From an uncultured Eubacteriales bacterium (lineage in GTDB: Bacteria > Bacillota > Clostridia > Christensenellales > Aristaeellaceae): a stretch of DNA of 64,000 bases. The notes beneath the pieces are model-generated. The model was not told the DNA's origin. It ran no database searches and was given only the letters and a program-made list of their open reading frames with translations. Shown one piece after another: positions 52,376-63,662 of this stretch (position 1 is its first letter; the number at the start of each line of letters is the position of its first letter). The position numbers were made by a program, and so were the translations under genes. The stretch spans positions 124,001 through 188,000 of the forward strand of contig CACYWL010000001.1 in NCBI GenBank assembly GCA_902778055.1, written 5' to 3'.

Positions 52376-53533
52376 ATGGAAGTACTGTATGCGGCACTGG
52401 TCCTCGGCGGCATGGGGGCTCTGTTCGGAATCCTGCTGACCGTCGCGGGAAAGATCTTTGCGGTTCCCTCCAATCCTCAGCGGGACCGGGTCAGAGAGGC
52501 GCTGCCCGGTGCAAACTGCGGCGGCTGCGGTTTCCCCGGGTGCGACGGCTGTGCGGACGCGATCGCCTCCGGCAAGGCGCCCGTGAATTCCTGTCCCGTC
52601 GGCGGAAGCGAGTGCGCGAAGAAAATTGCGGAAATTATGGGACTGGATGCTCAGGAAGAGAGCGTACGCATGGTTGCCCAGGTCCTGTGCCAGGGCGATC
52701 TTGAGCATTGCAAAACCAAGTTTACCTACAGCGGGATTCAGGACTGCGTAGCGGCCAGTCTGGTGAATGACGGAAACCGGGGATGCAAATACGCGTGCCT
52801 AGGCCTCGGAACCTGTGTGAGAGCCTGCCCTTTTGACGCGATTCATGTGGATCCGGTCAAGGGATTCGCGGTGGTGGACCGGGAGAAGTGCCAGAGCTGC
52901 GGCAAATGCGTCGATGTGTGTCCGAAGCATGTGATTCAGCTTCAGCCCGCGAATCTTCCCGTACGGCTGATGTGCCGGGCGGCCGACAAGGGGATTCTTG
53001 TCAGCGACAACTGCCGGGTGGGCTGCATCGGATGCGAGCGCTGCGCGCATGCCTGCAAGTTCGGGGCGATCGAAATGAAGGATCATCTCCCGATTATCGA
53101 TCCCGAAAAATGCCGCGGCTGCATGATGTGCGCGGAGGCCTGTCCGACCAACGCCATCTGGGCAGCCTGGGATCAGAGGAAAATTGCCGAGATTGACAAA
53201 AACAGCTGCATCGGCTGCGGACTGTGCAAACGGCAGTGCCAGTTTGAAAGCATTGTCGGCGAGGTGAAGAAGCCCCATGAGGTGCTGGATGCCTGCACGG
53301 GATGCGGGAAATGCGCCGAAAAATGTCCCAAGAAGTGCATCACCATGAAGGTGCGGGAGCACACGCGGGATGCCTTCTCGAAAATCGGGACGACTCCCGA
53401 GGCGGTTTCCGTGGATGTGCCGGCTCCGGCGACCGCGGGAAAAAAGAAGTATTCGCCGGAGGTTCAGGCCAAAATTGACGCGGCGCTGAAAGCCAAGGCG
53501 GAGAAGGAAGCGGCCGCGAAAGCAAACGGCTGA
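52376..53533 (+). CDS. rnfB: Electron transport complex subunit RnfB, cluster-rich
   Basis: A 385-residue subunit that takes electrons from ferredoxin. It has one N-terminal membrane helix (about 5-27), a [4Fe-4S] Fes domain (Cys48, Cys51, Cys56, Cys73), and then six ferredoxin-type motifs by my count: CKYACLGLGTCVRACP, CQSCGKCVDVCP, CIGCERCAHAC, CRGCMMCAEACP, CIGCGLCKRQC and CTGCGKCAEKCP. E. coli RsxB is much shorter. The C-terminus is an Ala/Lys-rich tail. Last gene of the operon, followed by a very strong terminator. Confidence 0.95.
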   Translation: MEVLYAALVLGGMGALFGILLTVAGKIFAVPSNPQRDRVREALPGANCGGCGFPGCDGCADAIASGKAPVNSCPVGGSECAKKIAEIMGLDAQEESVRMVAQVLCQGDLEHCKTKFTYSGIQDCVAASLVNDGNRGCKYACLGLGTCVRACPFDAIHVDPVKGFAVVDREKCQSCGKCVDVCPKHVIQLQPANLPVRLMCRAADKGILVSDNCRVGCIGCERCAHACKFGAIEMKDHLPIIDPEKCRGCMMCAEACPTNAIWAAWDQRKIAEIDKNSCIGCGLCKRQCQFESIVGEVKKPHEVLDACTGCGKCAEKCPKKCITMKVREHTRDAFSKIGTTPEAVSVDVPAPATAGKKKYSPEVQAKIDAALKAKAEKEAAAKANG

Positions 53534-53561
53534 ATCTTTCAGGCTGACTGAATCGGTTGAT

Positions 53562-53600
53562 CGGCCCGGGAAAAGGCATTTTCCCGGGCCGGTTCTTTTT
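53562..53600 (+). terminator. Strong terminator after the rnf operon
   Basis: A 13-bp perfect stem (CGGCCCGGGAAAA with TTTTCCCGGGCCG) and GGCA loop are followed by GTTCTTTTT. Confidence 0.95.
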
Positions 53601-53660
53601 CCGCCCCTGAAAAAGCAAAGAATAATAACGGCTCCTGAGCCTGAAGATTCAAATTTTTCC

Positions 53661-53689
53661 TTGCAAATTGAGGGCGGTGTGACTATAAT
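53661..53689 (+). promoter_or_regulatory. Sigma-A promoter for ppdK
   Basis: TTGCAA (53661-53666), 17-bp spacer, consensus TATAAT (53684-53689). The start near 53696 leaves a 66-nt leader in which I see no known riboregulator. Confidence 0.88.
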
Positions 53690-53761
53690 GAAAACGATGT
53701 GCGTGGGCCGATGGTTTAGGCTGTCAGGCATGCGCCGAAATTGATCGAGGAGGAGATTAAC

Positions 53762-56401
53762 ATGTCCCACAAGTACCTTTACCTCTTCAGTGAAGGCAAC
53801 GCTCAGATGCGCGAGCTGCTGGGCGGCAAGGGCGCGAATCTGGCCGAAATGACCAACATCGGTCTTCCGGTTCCCCAGGGGTTCACCATTACCACCGAAG
53901 CCTGCACCCAGTATTATGAAGACGGCCGTCAGATTAATGATGAGATCCAGGCCCAGATCATGGAATACATTGCCAAGATGGAAGAGATCAACGGCAAGAA
54001 ATTCGGCGATCTGAAGAACCCGCTGCTGGTTTCCGTCCGTTCCGGCGCGCGCGCTTCCATGCCCGGCATGATGGATACCATTCTGAACCTGGGCCTGAAC
54101 GACGACGTGGTGGCCGCGATGATCGCCGGCAACCCCGATCCCAAGTTCGAACGGTTTGTATATGACAGCTATCGCCGTTTCATCCAGATGTATTCCGACG
54201 TCGTGATGGAGGTCGGCAAGAAGTACTTCGAGCAGCTGATCGACGACATGAAGGCGAAGCGCGGCGTCACCTTTGACGTGGAGCTGACCGCGGCGGATCT
54301 GAAGGAGCTGGCCGCGGCCTTCAAGGCGGAGTATAAGAGCAAGATCGGCGAGGATTTCCCCTCTGATCCCAAGGAACAGCTGATGGGCGCCATCAAGGCT
54401 GTTTTCCGCAGCTGGGACAACCCCCGTGCCAACGTGTATCGCCGCGACAACGACATCCCCTACAGCTGGGGCACGGCCGTCAACGTGATGCCCATGGTGT
54501 TCGGCAACCTGAATGATAATTCCGGTACCGGCGTGGCCTTCACCCGTGATCCCGCCACCGGCGAGAAGAAGCTGATGGGCGAGTTCCTGACCAACGCCCA
54601 GGGCGAAGACGTGGTGGCCGGCGTGCGTACCCCCATGCCCATCGCTGAGATGGAGAGCAAGTTCCCCCAGGCCTATGCGGACTTTATCCGTGTGTGCGAT
54701 GTGCTGGAGAAGCACTATCACGACATGCAGGATATGGAGTTCACCGTGGAGAACGGCAAGCTCTACATGCTGCAGTGCCGCAACGGCAAGCGCACCGCTC
54801 CCGCCGCCCTGAAGATCGCCTGCGACCTGGTGGACGAAGGCATGAAGACGGAAGAAGAAGCCGTCGCCATGATCGATCCCCGCAATCTGGACACCCTGCT
54901 GCATCCGCAGTTTGATGCCGCCGCCCTGAAGAAGGCCGAGCCCATCGGCAAGGGCCTGGGCGCGAGCCCCGGAGCCGCCTGCGGCAAGATCGTGTTTACC
55001 GCGGAAGATGCCGAAGCCTGGGCTGCCCGCGGTGAGAAGGTCGTTCTGGTCCGCCTGGAGACTTCTCCTGAAGACATTACCGGCATGAAGAGCGCTCAGG
55101 GTATCCTGACCGTTCGCGGCGGCATGACCAGCCACGCGGCCGTTGTGGCCCGCGGCATGGGCAAGTGCTGTGTTTCCGGCTGCGGCGAAATCGCCATGGA
55201 CGAGGAGAACAAGAAGTTCGAGCTGGCCGGCAAGACCTATCATGAAGGGGACTTCATCTCCATCGACGGTTCCACCGGTAAGATCTATGACGGCCTGATT
55301 CCCACCGTGGATGCCACCATCGCCGGTGAGTTCGGCCGCATCATGGCCTGGGCGGACAAGTATCGCCGCCTGAAGGTCCGCACCAACGCGGATACCCCCG
55401 CGGACGCGAAGAAAGCCCGCGAGCTGGGCGCCGAAGGTATCGGTCTTTGCCGTACCGAGCACATGTTCTTCGAGCCGGAGCGCATTGCGGCCTTCCGTGA
55501 GATGATCTGCTCCGACACCGCCGAAGAGCGCGAAGTGGCGCTGAACAAGATTCTGCCCTATCAGCAGAGCGACTTCGAGAAGCTGTATGAAGCGCTGGAA
55601 GGATGCCCCGTCTGCATCCGCTTCCTGGATCCGCCGCTGCATGAGTTCGTGCCCACCACGGAAGAAGAAATCGCTGCCCTGGCCAAGGCGCAGAACAAGT
55701 CCGTGGAGACCATCAAGAACATCATTGCCGGCCTGCATGAATTCAACCCGATGATGGGTCACCGCGGATGCCGTCTGGCGGTTACCTATCCGGAAATTGC
55801 GAAGATGCAGACGAAGGCTGTGATTCGCGCCGCGATCAACACCAAGAAGGCTCATCCGGACTGGGATGTCAAGCCCGAGATTATGATTCCGCTGGTTTGC
55901 GAAGTCAAGGAGCTCAAGTTCGTCAAGAAGGTCGTCGTGGAAACTGCCGATGCCGAGATCGCCGCTTCCGATGTGAAGCTGGAGTACGAAGTCGGCACCA
56001 TGATCGAGATTCCGCGCGCCGCGCTGACCGCGGATGAGATTGCGACCGAGGCTGACTTCTTCTGCTTCGGCACCAATGACCTGACCCAGATGACCTTCGG
56101 CTTCAGCCGCGATGACGCCGGCAAGTTCCTGGGCGCCTACTATGACACCAAGATCTTTGAAAGCGATCCCTTTGCGAAGCTGGATCAGACCGGCGTGGGC
56201 AAGCTGATGGAAATGGCCATTCAGCTGGGACGCCCCGTCAATCCGAAGCTGCACGTCGGCATCTGCGGAGAGCATGGCGGCGATCCGAGCTCTGTCGAGT
56301 TCTGCCATCGCATCGGACTGGATTATGTGAGCTGCTCTCCCTTCCGTGTTCCGATTGCCCGCCTGGCCGCTGCTCAGGCTGCCATCGCTGACAAGAAGTA
56401 A
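53762..56401 (+). CDS. ppdK: Pyruvate, phosphate dikinase
   Basis: The 879-residue enzyme interconverts pyruvate, ATP and phosphate with PEP, AMP and PPi. ATG 53762 follows GAGGAGGAG. It starts YLYLFSEGNAQMRELLGGKGANLAEM-like in two halves: LFSEGNA, then GGKGANLAEM. The phosphohistidine site is GGMTSHAAVVARGMGK (His about 457), and the PEP domain holds GLCRTEHMFF and the C-terminal CGEHGGDPSSVEFCH. Codons favour GCC/GGC/AAG ends more than neighbours, which fits high expression. Single gene with its own promoter and terminator. Confidence 0.97.
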   Translation: MSHKYLYLFSEGNAQMRELLGGKGANLAEMTNIGLPVPQGFTITTEACTQYYEDGRQINDEIQAQIMEYIAKMEEINGKKFGDLKNPLLVSVRSGARASMPGMMDTILNLGLNDDVVAAMIAGNPDPKFERFVYDSYRRFIQMYSDVVMEVGKKYFEQLIDDMKAKRGVTFDVELTAADLKELAAAFKAEYKSKIGEDFPSDPKEQLMGAIKAVFRSWDNPRANVYRRDNDIPYSWGTAVNVMPMVFGNLNDNSGTGVAFTRDPATGEKKLMGEFLTNAQGEDVVAGVRTPMPIAEMESKFPQAYADFIRVCDVLEKHYHDMQDMEFTVENGKLYMLQCRNGKRTAPAALKIACDLVDEGMKTEEEAVAMIDPRNLDTLLHPQFDAAALKKAEPIGKGLGASPGAACGKIVFTAEDAEAWAARGEKVVLVRLETSPEDITGMKSAQGILTVRGGMTSHAAVVARGMGKCCVSGCGEIAMDEENKKFELAGKTYHEGDFISIDGSTGKIYDGLIPTVDATIAGEFGRIMAWADKYRRLKVRTNADTPADAKKARELGAEGIGLCRTEHMFFEPERIAAFREMICSDTAEEREVALNKILPYQQSDFEKLYEALEGCPVCIRFLDPPLHEFVPTTEEEIAALAKAQNKSVETIKNIIAGLHEFNPMMGHRGCRLAVTYPEIAKMQTKAVIRAAINTKKAHPDWDVKPEIMIPLVCEVKELKFVKKVVVETADAEIAASDVKLEYEVGTMIEIPRAALTADEIATEADFFCFGTNDLTQMTFGFSRDDAGKFLGAYYDTKIFESDPFAKLDQTGVGKLMEMAIQLGRPVNPKLHVGICGEHGGDPSSVEFCHRIGLDYVSCSPFRVPIARLAAAQAAIADKK

Positions 56402-56423
56402 TTCTTTCAGAAAGTAAACGGAG

Positions 56424-56459
56424 AAGCTCCGCGTCCTGAAACGGACGCGGAGCTTTTTC
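56424..56459 (+). terminator. Strong terminator after ppdK
   Basis: AAGCTCCGCGTCC pairs with GGACGCGGAGCTT around TGAAAC and is followed by TTTC. It separates ppdK from the convergent recX. Confidence 0.92.
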
Positions 56460-56509
56460 TGTGTTCTGTCCTTCTTCCCGGAAGCAAAGGTGCAGGGATG
56501 TTTCCGGCC

Positions 56510-57148
56510 TTATTCTTCCTCCTCACCGGCGGAATGCATTTCCCGTTCCACGGCCTGCCTGGCCACATCCCAGTCATAGCCCCTTCGCACAATCGATGCA
56601 AGAATCTTCTGCCTGGTTTTCCGGGGATCTTCCTCCGCCCCTGTCCGCTGCAGGGCCTTTCGAACCAGGGCGGCCGCGTTTTCCAGCTGTTCCTCCTCGG
56701 ACATCTCTCTCAAGGCTTCCTCCGTCTCCTCCTGGGAGACCCCCTTATGCCGAAGCTCCTGGGAAATCCGGCGCGGACCGTATTTCTGCCCGGCCCGGTA
56801 CCGCGTCCACTGATCGGCGAAATCCCTGTCATCGACCAGATGGTTTTTTTCGAGCTTGCAGATCACCATCTCGACCGTATCCTCCGAATACCCGATCCGC
56901 TGAAGCTTCTGCCGGATCTCTCCGATGCTGCAGGCCCGCCGGGCCAGCATGGCTACGGCCTTGTCCAGCGCGGAACGATACTGACGCATCAGGACCCAGC
57001 GCGCATATTCTTCAGGGTCGACGGATTCTCCGACCTCCAGGGGACGTTCCCTGTACATGGAGCGCCTGATCCGGTAGCTGGTGCTGTCGTCAAAGGCAAT
57101 CCTGACCATCTGCCCGGGAAGATATTCCACCTCACTTACCTGGACCAT
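56510..57148 (-). CDS. recX: Regulatory protein RecX
   Basis: A 212-residue RecA modulator. ATG 57148 follows AAAGGAGAT; a longer frame starts inside the upstream gene. Three helical repeats are visible: AMLARRACSIGEIRQKLQRIGY, DRDFADQWTRYRAGQKYGPRRI-like pieces, and the final KILASIVRRGYDWDVARQAV. The acidic C-terminus is GEEEE. It overlaps the serine hydrolase stop by 13 nt. Confidence 0.92.
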   Translation of the reverse strand: MVQVSEVEYLPGQMVRIAFDDSTSYRIRRSMYRERPLEVGESVDPEEYARWVLMRQYRSALDKAVAMLARRACSIGEIRQKLQRIGYSEDTVEMVICKLEKNHLVDDRDFADQWTRYRAGQKYGPRRISQELRHKGVSQEETEEALREMSEEEQLENAAALVRKALQRTGAEEDPRKTRQKILASIVRRGYDWDVARQAVEREMHSAGEEEE

Positions 57149-58276
57149 TCCGGCATCTCCTTTCGCAGGGCCCATTTCAGAACATCATAGTTGCACAGGC
57201 CCAGGCGGCCCCTTCGGGCTTCACTGGCGCCGCCGTTCAGAAAAAGGACCATTTTTCCTGTGGACTCCTCCCAGAAAGCTCCGTCGGCGCAGCCGTAGGC
57301 AAAGCCCTGATGACCCAGAAGCAGGGAGGAGGAGAGCGTAGGATCCTGAATGCGGAGCAGACCAAGCCCGTAGGAGAGCGTGGGCGAAGCCTTGCCGTAA
57401 TCCGCATGCCTTCGGATCATTTCTTTTCCAAGATCAGAGCTCAGCAGCGGTTTCCCCGAATGCATCAGGCAGATCATCAGCTTTTCCAGCGAAAACAGAT
57501 CAAGATACATGGCGCCGGCCGTATAGCCGTAATGCCGCAGCGGGTCAGGCTCCCGGAGTGGACGTTCCCCCAGGGGCGTTTTGATCAGATCCTTTCCCGG
57601 CCGGTAGGGCAGAACCCGGGTGATCGGAACGATCGTCTCTTCCCTGAGCTCGGAGGCATTGACCGTCGCATGCATCTGCAGCGGATCAAAGACCAGCTTT
57701 TTCATGACGAGCGAGACAGGCTCGCCGTAGATACGCTCCAGCAGGGAGCCGATCAGGCCAAAACCCAGATTGGAATACTGAAAGACCTTTCCGGGCTCCG
57801 ACTGCCCGGCCTGATTCAGAATCTCCGGGAAAGGGATTCCCCGCACCAGGGCCGATTCGAGCCCCTCCGGGTCCCTGAGGCCGGAGGTATGTGAGAGAAG
57901 ATGACGCGGCGTCACGCCCTGAAGAGCCTGCAGATCGCCGAGTTCCGGGAAACAGGACAGCACAGGCTGATCCAGAAGAAGCCTGTGCTGCTCCGCCGCG
58001 ACGAGGGCGGCCAGCGCAGCGGCCATTTTTGTAATCGAGGCAATGCGGAACATGGAGTCCGTGCTGACGCGGTGAAGCGGCTTTTCCGTGCTGCAGAGCA
58101 GGACCGTACGGCGCTTTCCGTCCGAAAGCAGAGCGGCGGATCCCAGCACGTGATGCTTCCGAAGCAGCTTTTCATATTCCTTCAGGTGAACCGGCGGATC
58201 CCCCTGGATTTCCAGCCTGAGACGGCGGCCCGGACGGGGCGCAAGGACAGGAAGCGCAAGCCTGTAAAGCATGTTT

Positions 58277-58296
<20 letters not shown>
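57136..58296 (-). CDS. Serine hydrolase of the beta-lactamase/PBP4* class
   Basis: A 386-residue class C-type beta-lactamase fold protein (PF00144). The SxxK motif is SITK (about residue 87), the second motif is YSN (in FQYSNLGFGL) and the third is HQG (LLGHQGF). There is no signal peptide, so it may be cytoplasmic. ATG 58296 follows GGAGGTG at proper spacing and overlaps the lgt stop by 20 nt. Substrate is unknown: esterase, D-aminopeptidase or carboxypeptidase roles are all possible. Confidence 0.87.
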
Positions 58297-60108
<1,812 letters not shown>

Positions 60109-60127
60109 CTCCCGGCTGTTCACTTTC

Positions 60128-60166
60128 AGCGCTGCCGCTCCGCGCAGGACAGGCAGCGCTTTCTTA
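60128..60166 (+). terminator. Probable terminator after upp
   Basis: AGCGCTGCC pairs with GGCAGCGCT around a 15-nt loop and is followed by TTCTTATT. The loop is long and the T run is interrupted. Confidence 0.6.
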
Positions 60167-60195
60167 TTGCGCATCCGGGACGGATGCCTTATAAT
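60167..60195 (+). promoter_or_regulatory. Sigma-A promoter for dus
   Basis: TTGCGC (60167-60172), 17-bp spacer, consensus TATAAT (60190-60195). The start lies about 40 nt before the ATG. Confidence 0.78.
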
Positions 60196-60242
60196 GGGAT
60201 GGAGCGAGAATTGCCCTGGCGGGCCAGGATGGAGAGTCATTG

Positions 60243-61193
60243 ATGTACCAGGTCAGACTTGCGCCCATGTGCGGCGTTACAGATCATGTTTTCCGGGGCA
60301 TCTGTGCGGAGATGGGCTGCGCGCAGGGCTATACGGAAATGATCAGCGCCATGGGATATCTCTGCGCTCCGGGCCAGCGCGCTGTCCAGGATCTGATGAT
60401 CCGGGGCCCGCAGGAGAAAAAGCTGGTTCTCCAGCTCTTCGGCCGGGAGCCGGATGTCGTATCCGAGGCGGCCGCGCGCATGGAGGCGCTGGGGCGCTTT
60501 GACGGAATTGATCTGAACATGGGATGCCCGGCTCATAAAATAGCCCCCTCCGGCGAAGGCTGCGGTCTGATGAGAGTGCCCGACGTCGCGGAGGAAATGA
60601 TGCGGAAAACCGTTCGGGCGGTCTCCCTGCCCGTAAGTGTCAAGATGCGGCTCGGATGGGATCGGGACCACATGAACGCGGTTGATCTTGCCCGCAGAGC
60701 GGAGGATGCCGGTATCAGCGAGATTACCGTGCACGGCAGAACCCGGGAACAGCAGTACAGCGGAGAGGCCGACTGGGAGGAAATACAGCGCGTTTCCGAA
60801 AGTGTCAGCATTCCGGTCCTTGGAAACGGGGATATCTTCAGTGCCGGACAGGCGGTCAGCCTCATGAAAAAATACCGGGTTGCCGGGGTCATGATCGGCC
60901 GCGGGGCCATGGGCAATCCCTGGATTTTCCGTCAGATTGCCGAGCTGAGCAGGGGAGAGGCGGCGGAAGCCGTTTCCCCGGCGGACCGTCTGGCGATGAT
61001 CCGAACTCACTACGGGAGAATGCTGGCCTGGAAACCGAAACAGATTGCGGTCCGTGAGATGCGAAAGCATATCGGCTGGTATATTCACGGACTGAGAGGA
61101 GCCAGCAGATGCCGGGCGGAGATCAACAGGACGGAGGAGCCGGAAGCGGTTCTCCGAATTCTGGAGGAGCTTATTTCAGAGGGAAAAGACTGA
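60243..61193 (+). CDS. tRNA-dihydrouridine synthase
   Basis: A 316-residue FMN-dependent Dus family enzyme that reduces uridines in the tRNA D-loop. It begins VRLAPMCGVTDHVFR and has the catalytic Cys in DLNMGCPAHKI (about 100). The FMN phosphate loops are VHGRTREQQYSG, PVLGNGDIFS and GVMIGRGAMGNPW. ATG 60243 directly follows a possible TTG. Which of the D positions it serves is not clear, so I leave the symbol empty. Confidence 0.93.
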   Translation: MYQVRLAPMCGVTDHVFRGICAEMGCAQGYTEMISAMGYLCAPGQRAVQDLMIRGPQEKKLVLQLFGREPDVVSEAAARMEALGRFDGIDLNMGCPAHKIAPSGEGCGLMRVPDVAEEMMRKTVRAVSLPVSVKMRLGWDRDHMNAVDLARRAEDAGISEITVHGRTREQQYSGEADWEEIQRVSESVSIPVLGNGDIFSAGQAVSLMKKYRVAGVMIGRGAMGNPWIFRQIAELSRGEAAEAVSPADRLAMIRTHYGRMLAWKPKQIAVREMRKHIGWYIHGLRGASRCRAEINRTEEPEAVLRILEELISEGKD

Positions 61194-61213
61194 TTGGGGA
61201 GGATCGATACAAC

Positions 61214-63034
61214 ATGAAGAGAATACTCTGTGCTTTCCTGTGCGCCATCATGATGGCTCTTTTTTCGACTGAAAGCCTGGCCGCGATCAGCTATACTCTT
61301 CCGGAGAAAATGGGGAAACAGCTCGAAATCGGGAGCGGGCTGAAAGGAAGCTTCCGAATTCATGCGGACGGGAACCATTCCCTGATGCTTGCCCTGCAGC
61401 CCATCCAGGATGCTGAACTCCAGCTCAGAGGCATCCGGGCCGGTGAAGAAATCTACTATTACCTGTATCAGGCCGGAGAGAATGAGGAACAGGTCGGCCT
61501 GACCGAGTATTACGCCAATGCGGAATCCGCCTGGTTGCGATCGGACCTGCTGCCCGGTGAGGTTTTCAGCCTGCCCGGTTTTGATAAGCTGGCGGATCTC
61601 GTGTCCGCCCCCGCGGGGGGAAATCCGTCCCTCGCCTCCGCCCTTCTGCGCTGGCTCCGCCTGAGCGAGGAAGACAGAAAGGCGCTGCTGGAACCCCTGA
61701 CGGAGAGCCTGACACATCCGCTGGAAATTTGGGTGGCGCGTTTCGCGACGGTCTCCGAGGTTCGGACGCTTGAAAACGGGACATCTGCTTTTGATATGAT
61801 CTATGATATCCCCATGAGCGAGCTGAAGACAGAGCTGGTAACCCTTTACAGGGAGATGCTGGCAGGCGAAAGCGGCCGGCAGCTGCTGGACCGCCTTTTC
61901 ACCGAGGAGCAGAAAGCGGTTTTTGCCAATCCGAATCTGGATTATTATTATCTTGAAGCGCTGAACGTTCTGAAAAACGATTATGACCTTCTGTATACGC
62001 AGACGGTTTCCACTTTGGGAGATACGATTTCGAGCACGCTGGAGCTGCCCCTGGATGAAAAAACCACCCGCTTTTCTTCCCTGGTGATTGAGGAGAAGGA
62101 CGGCCTGCGTACCATCACCCTGCAGGGTGAGGAAAGTGTGATTTCGCTGATGATGGGTACGGATATCGACTGGAGCGAAATCAGCGGGGCCAGCGTATGG
62201 ATCAATATCCGTCCCGGCTCGGCATCTGAGGGAGAGGGCAAAACCGGCTATCATGCCCTCCGCGCGGATCTGAAGCACGAATCCCAGCTTTCCACGGATG
62301 AGGAATCCAGGGATCATCAGACGGATGTCTGGACTGTGACCATTGAGAAGGATATCAGCAGAATCCCGCAGGGAGAGGACGCGGCCCTTTATCCGGAGGA
62401 GGAGCCGATTCAGGCCGAGCTGTCGCTCCACTATTCCAGCAAATACAATCAATCCAGTCCGACCACGCTGGCCTTCAGGGCGTCCCTGACCGCAAAGGAC
62501 ATTGATCTGACCGCAGAGGGGCAGATGAAAACCGCGTCCCCGTGGACACTGACACCTTTTGCCACCGAGAACGCGGTTGAACTGACAGGTCTGAATTCGG
62601 AAGAACTGAATCTGAAGCTTGCCGAGTTTCTGGCCTCTGCCTCTGAGCAGCTCAAGCCCACACCGTCCGGTGAGCCTGCTGCGGAAGAGTCCCCCGAAGC
62701 AGCCGGGGAAGCGGGAGAAGAATCCGGGAAGGAACCGGAAAAGACTGCCGTAACGGCGGAGGAACCCGCTGAGGCAACGGAGAAACCTTCGGAACCGGAA
62801 ACCACGACGGAACCCGCCGAATCCGAAGCAGCCGATGCGGAGGCGGAACCCGCCGAATCGGGAACAGCCGAGACAGAGACGAAAGCCGCCGAATCCGAAG
62901 CAGCCGAAACAGAGGCGGAACCCGCCGAATCCGGAACGGCCGACGCGGAGACGAAAGCCGCCGAATCCGGAACAGCCGAGACAGAGACGGAACCCTCCGA
63001 AGCGGAAGAAGGGGAGGCTTCGAAAGCGCCATAA
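61214..63034 (+). CDS. Large secreted protein with acidic repeat tail, function unknown
   Basis: A 606-residue protein not matched to any family I know. It starts MKRILCAFLCAIMMALFSTESLAA, in two parts MKRILCAFLC and AIMMALFSTESLAA, a signal peptide with AxA cleavage. A folded-looking region (about 25-470) mixes beta-type and helical stretches, including GLRTITLQGEESVISLMMG. The last 130 residues are Glu/Ala/Pro/Thr-rich, with five 12-residue repeats. It begins 20 nt after dus behind GGGGAGGATC, so it is probably co-transcribed. No catalytic motif or wall anchor (LPxTG) is visible. Confidence 0.8.
   Translation: MKRILCAFLCAIMMALFSTESLAAISYTLPEKMGKQLEIGSGLKGSFRIHADGNHSLMLALQPIQDAELQLRGIRAGEEIYYYLYQAGENEEQVGLTEYYANAESAWLRSDLLPGEVFSLPGFDKLADLVSAPAGGNPSLASALLRWLRLSEEDRKALLEPLTESLTHPLEIWVARFATVSEVRTLENGTSAFDMIYDIPMSELKTELVTLYREMLAGESGRQLLDRLFTEEQKAVFANPNLDYYYLEALNVLKNDYDLLYTQTVSTLGDTISSTLELPLDEKTTRFSSLVIEEKDGLRTITLQGEESVISLMMGTDIDWSEISGASVWINIRPGSASEGEGKTGYHALRADLKHESQLSTDEESRDHQTDVWTVTIEKDISRIPQGEDAALYPEEEPIQAELSLHYSSKYNQSSPTTLAFRASLTAKDIDLTAEGQMKTASPWTLTPFATENAVELTGLNSEELNLKLAEFLASASEQLKPTPSGEPAAEESPEAAGEAGEESGKEPEKTAVTAEEPAEATEKPSEPETTTEPAESEAADAEAEPAESGTAETETKAAESEAAETEAEPAESGTADAETKAAESGTAETETEPSEAEEGEASKAP
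62810..62989 (+). repeat. Five tandem 36-bp repeats in the secreted protein tail
   Basis: Units start at 62810, 62846, 62882, 62918 and 62954 and stay in frame. Each encodes 12 residues of the type (E/K)(P/A)AES(E/G)(A/T)A(D/E)(A/T)E(A/T). Units alternate between two types (EP and KA starts), pointing to expansion of a longer two-unit repeat. Confidence 0.92.
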
Positions 63035-63078
63035 GGCCTGCCTGAGCGCATGCCGGGCAGAATCAGGATCAAACCGGA

Positions 63079-63618
63079 TTACAGAGCCTGAATCAGACAG
63101 ACCGCATAGGCGGACATTCCCTCCATACGGCCTTCAAATCCGAGATGCTCGGTGGTGGTCGCCTTCACATTGATCCGGGATACAGGCAAATCCAGAGCTG
63201 ACGCCAGATTGTTCTCCATTTGGGGAATGAACGGCGCCAGCTTTGGTTTTTGGGCGACGATGGTCACATCGGCATTGGACGGGCGGAAGCCGGCCTCCCT
63301 CAGCTTATTCATGACCTCCCCCAGGAGCTTGCGGGAGTCGATCCCTTTATAGCGGCTGTCGGAATCGGGAAAGTGCCGTCCGATATCTCCCAGCCCGGCA
63401 GCCCCCAGAAGCGCGTCCATCAGGGCATGCAGGGCGACATCCGCATCGCTGTGACCAAGCAGGCCAAGATCATGCGGAATCTCGACGCCGCACAGGATCA
63501 GCTTGCGTCCTTCGACCAGCTGATGCACGTCATATCCCTGACCGATGCGAAAGGGCGGGAAGGGGGATTCCATGGTCTGCGGCGTTTGATTCGGATTTGG
63601 TTGATTCCGGTTCTCCAT
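63079..63618 (-). CDS. ispF: 2-C-methyl-D-erythritol 2,4-cyclodiphosphate synthase
   Basis: MEP-pathway zinc enzyme. ATG 63618 follows AAAGGAG and gives 179 residues; an internal ATG at 63573 would give a standard 164-residue form, and the first 15 residues are Asn/Pro/Gln-rich and atypical. The metal site is GYDVHQL, and [19 protein letters not shown] and [14 protein letters not shown] are clear. It follows ispD by 44 nt and is convergent with the secreted protein gene. Confidence 0.94.
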   Translation of the reverse strand: MENRNQPNPNQTPQTMESPFPPFRIGQGYDVHQLVEGRKLILCGVEIPHDLGLLGHSDADVALHALMDALLGAAGLGDIGRHFPDSDSRYKGIDSRKLLGEVMNKLREAGFRPSNADVTIVAQKPKLAPFIPQMENNLASALDLPVSRINVKATTTEHLGFEGRMEGMSAYAVCLIQAL

Positions 63619-63662
63619 CGTCTCTACTCCTTTGTATGGTTTATGATTGATTTGGCCGGGGA

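Noticed and set aside
52799..56308. A 1169-codon open frame on the minus strand opposite rnfB and ppdK
   Set aside because: It mirrors the strongly biased codons of ppdK, crosses two genes, a terminator and a promoter, and its translation is His/Gly/Val-rich without domains.
62810..62989. 36-bp direct repeats as a possible CRISPR array
   Set aside because: The units are contiguous without spacers, in frame and encode an acidic protein tail.
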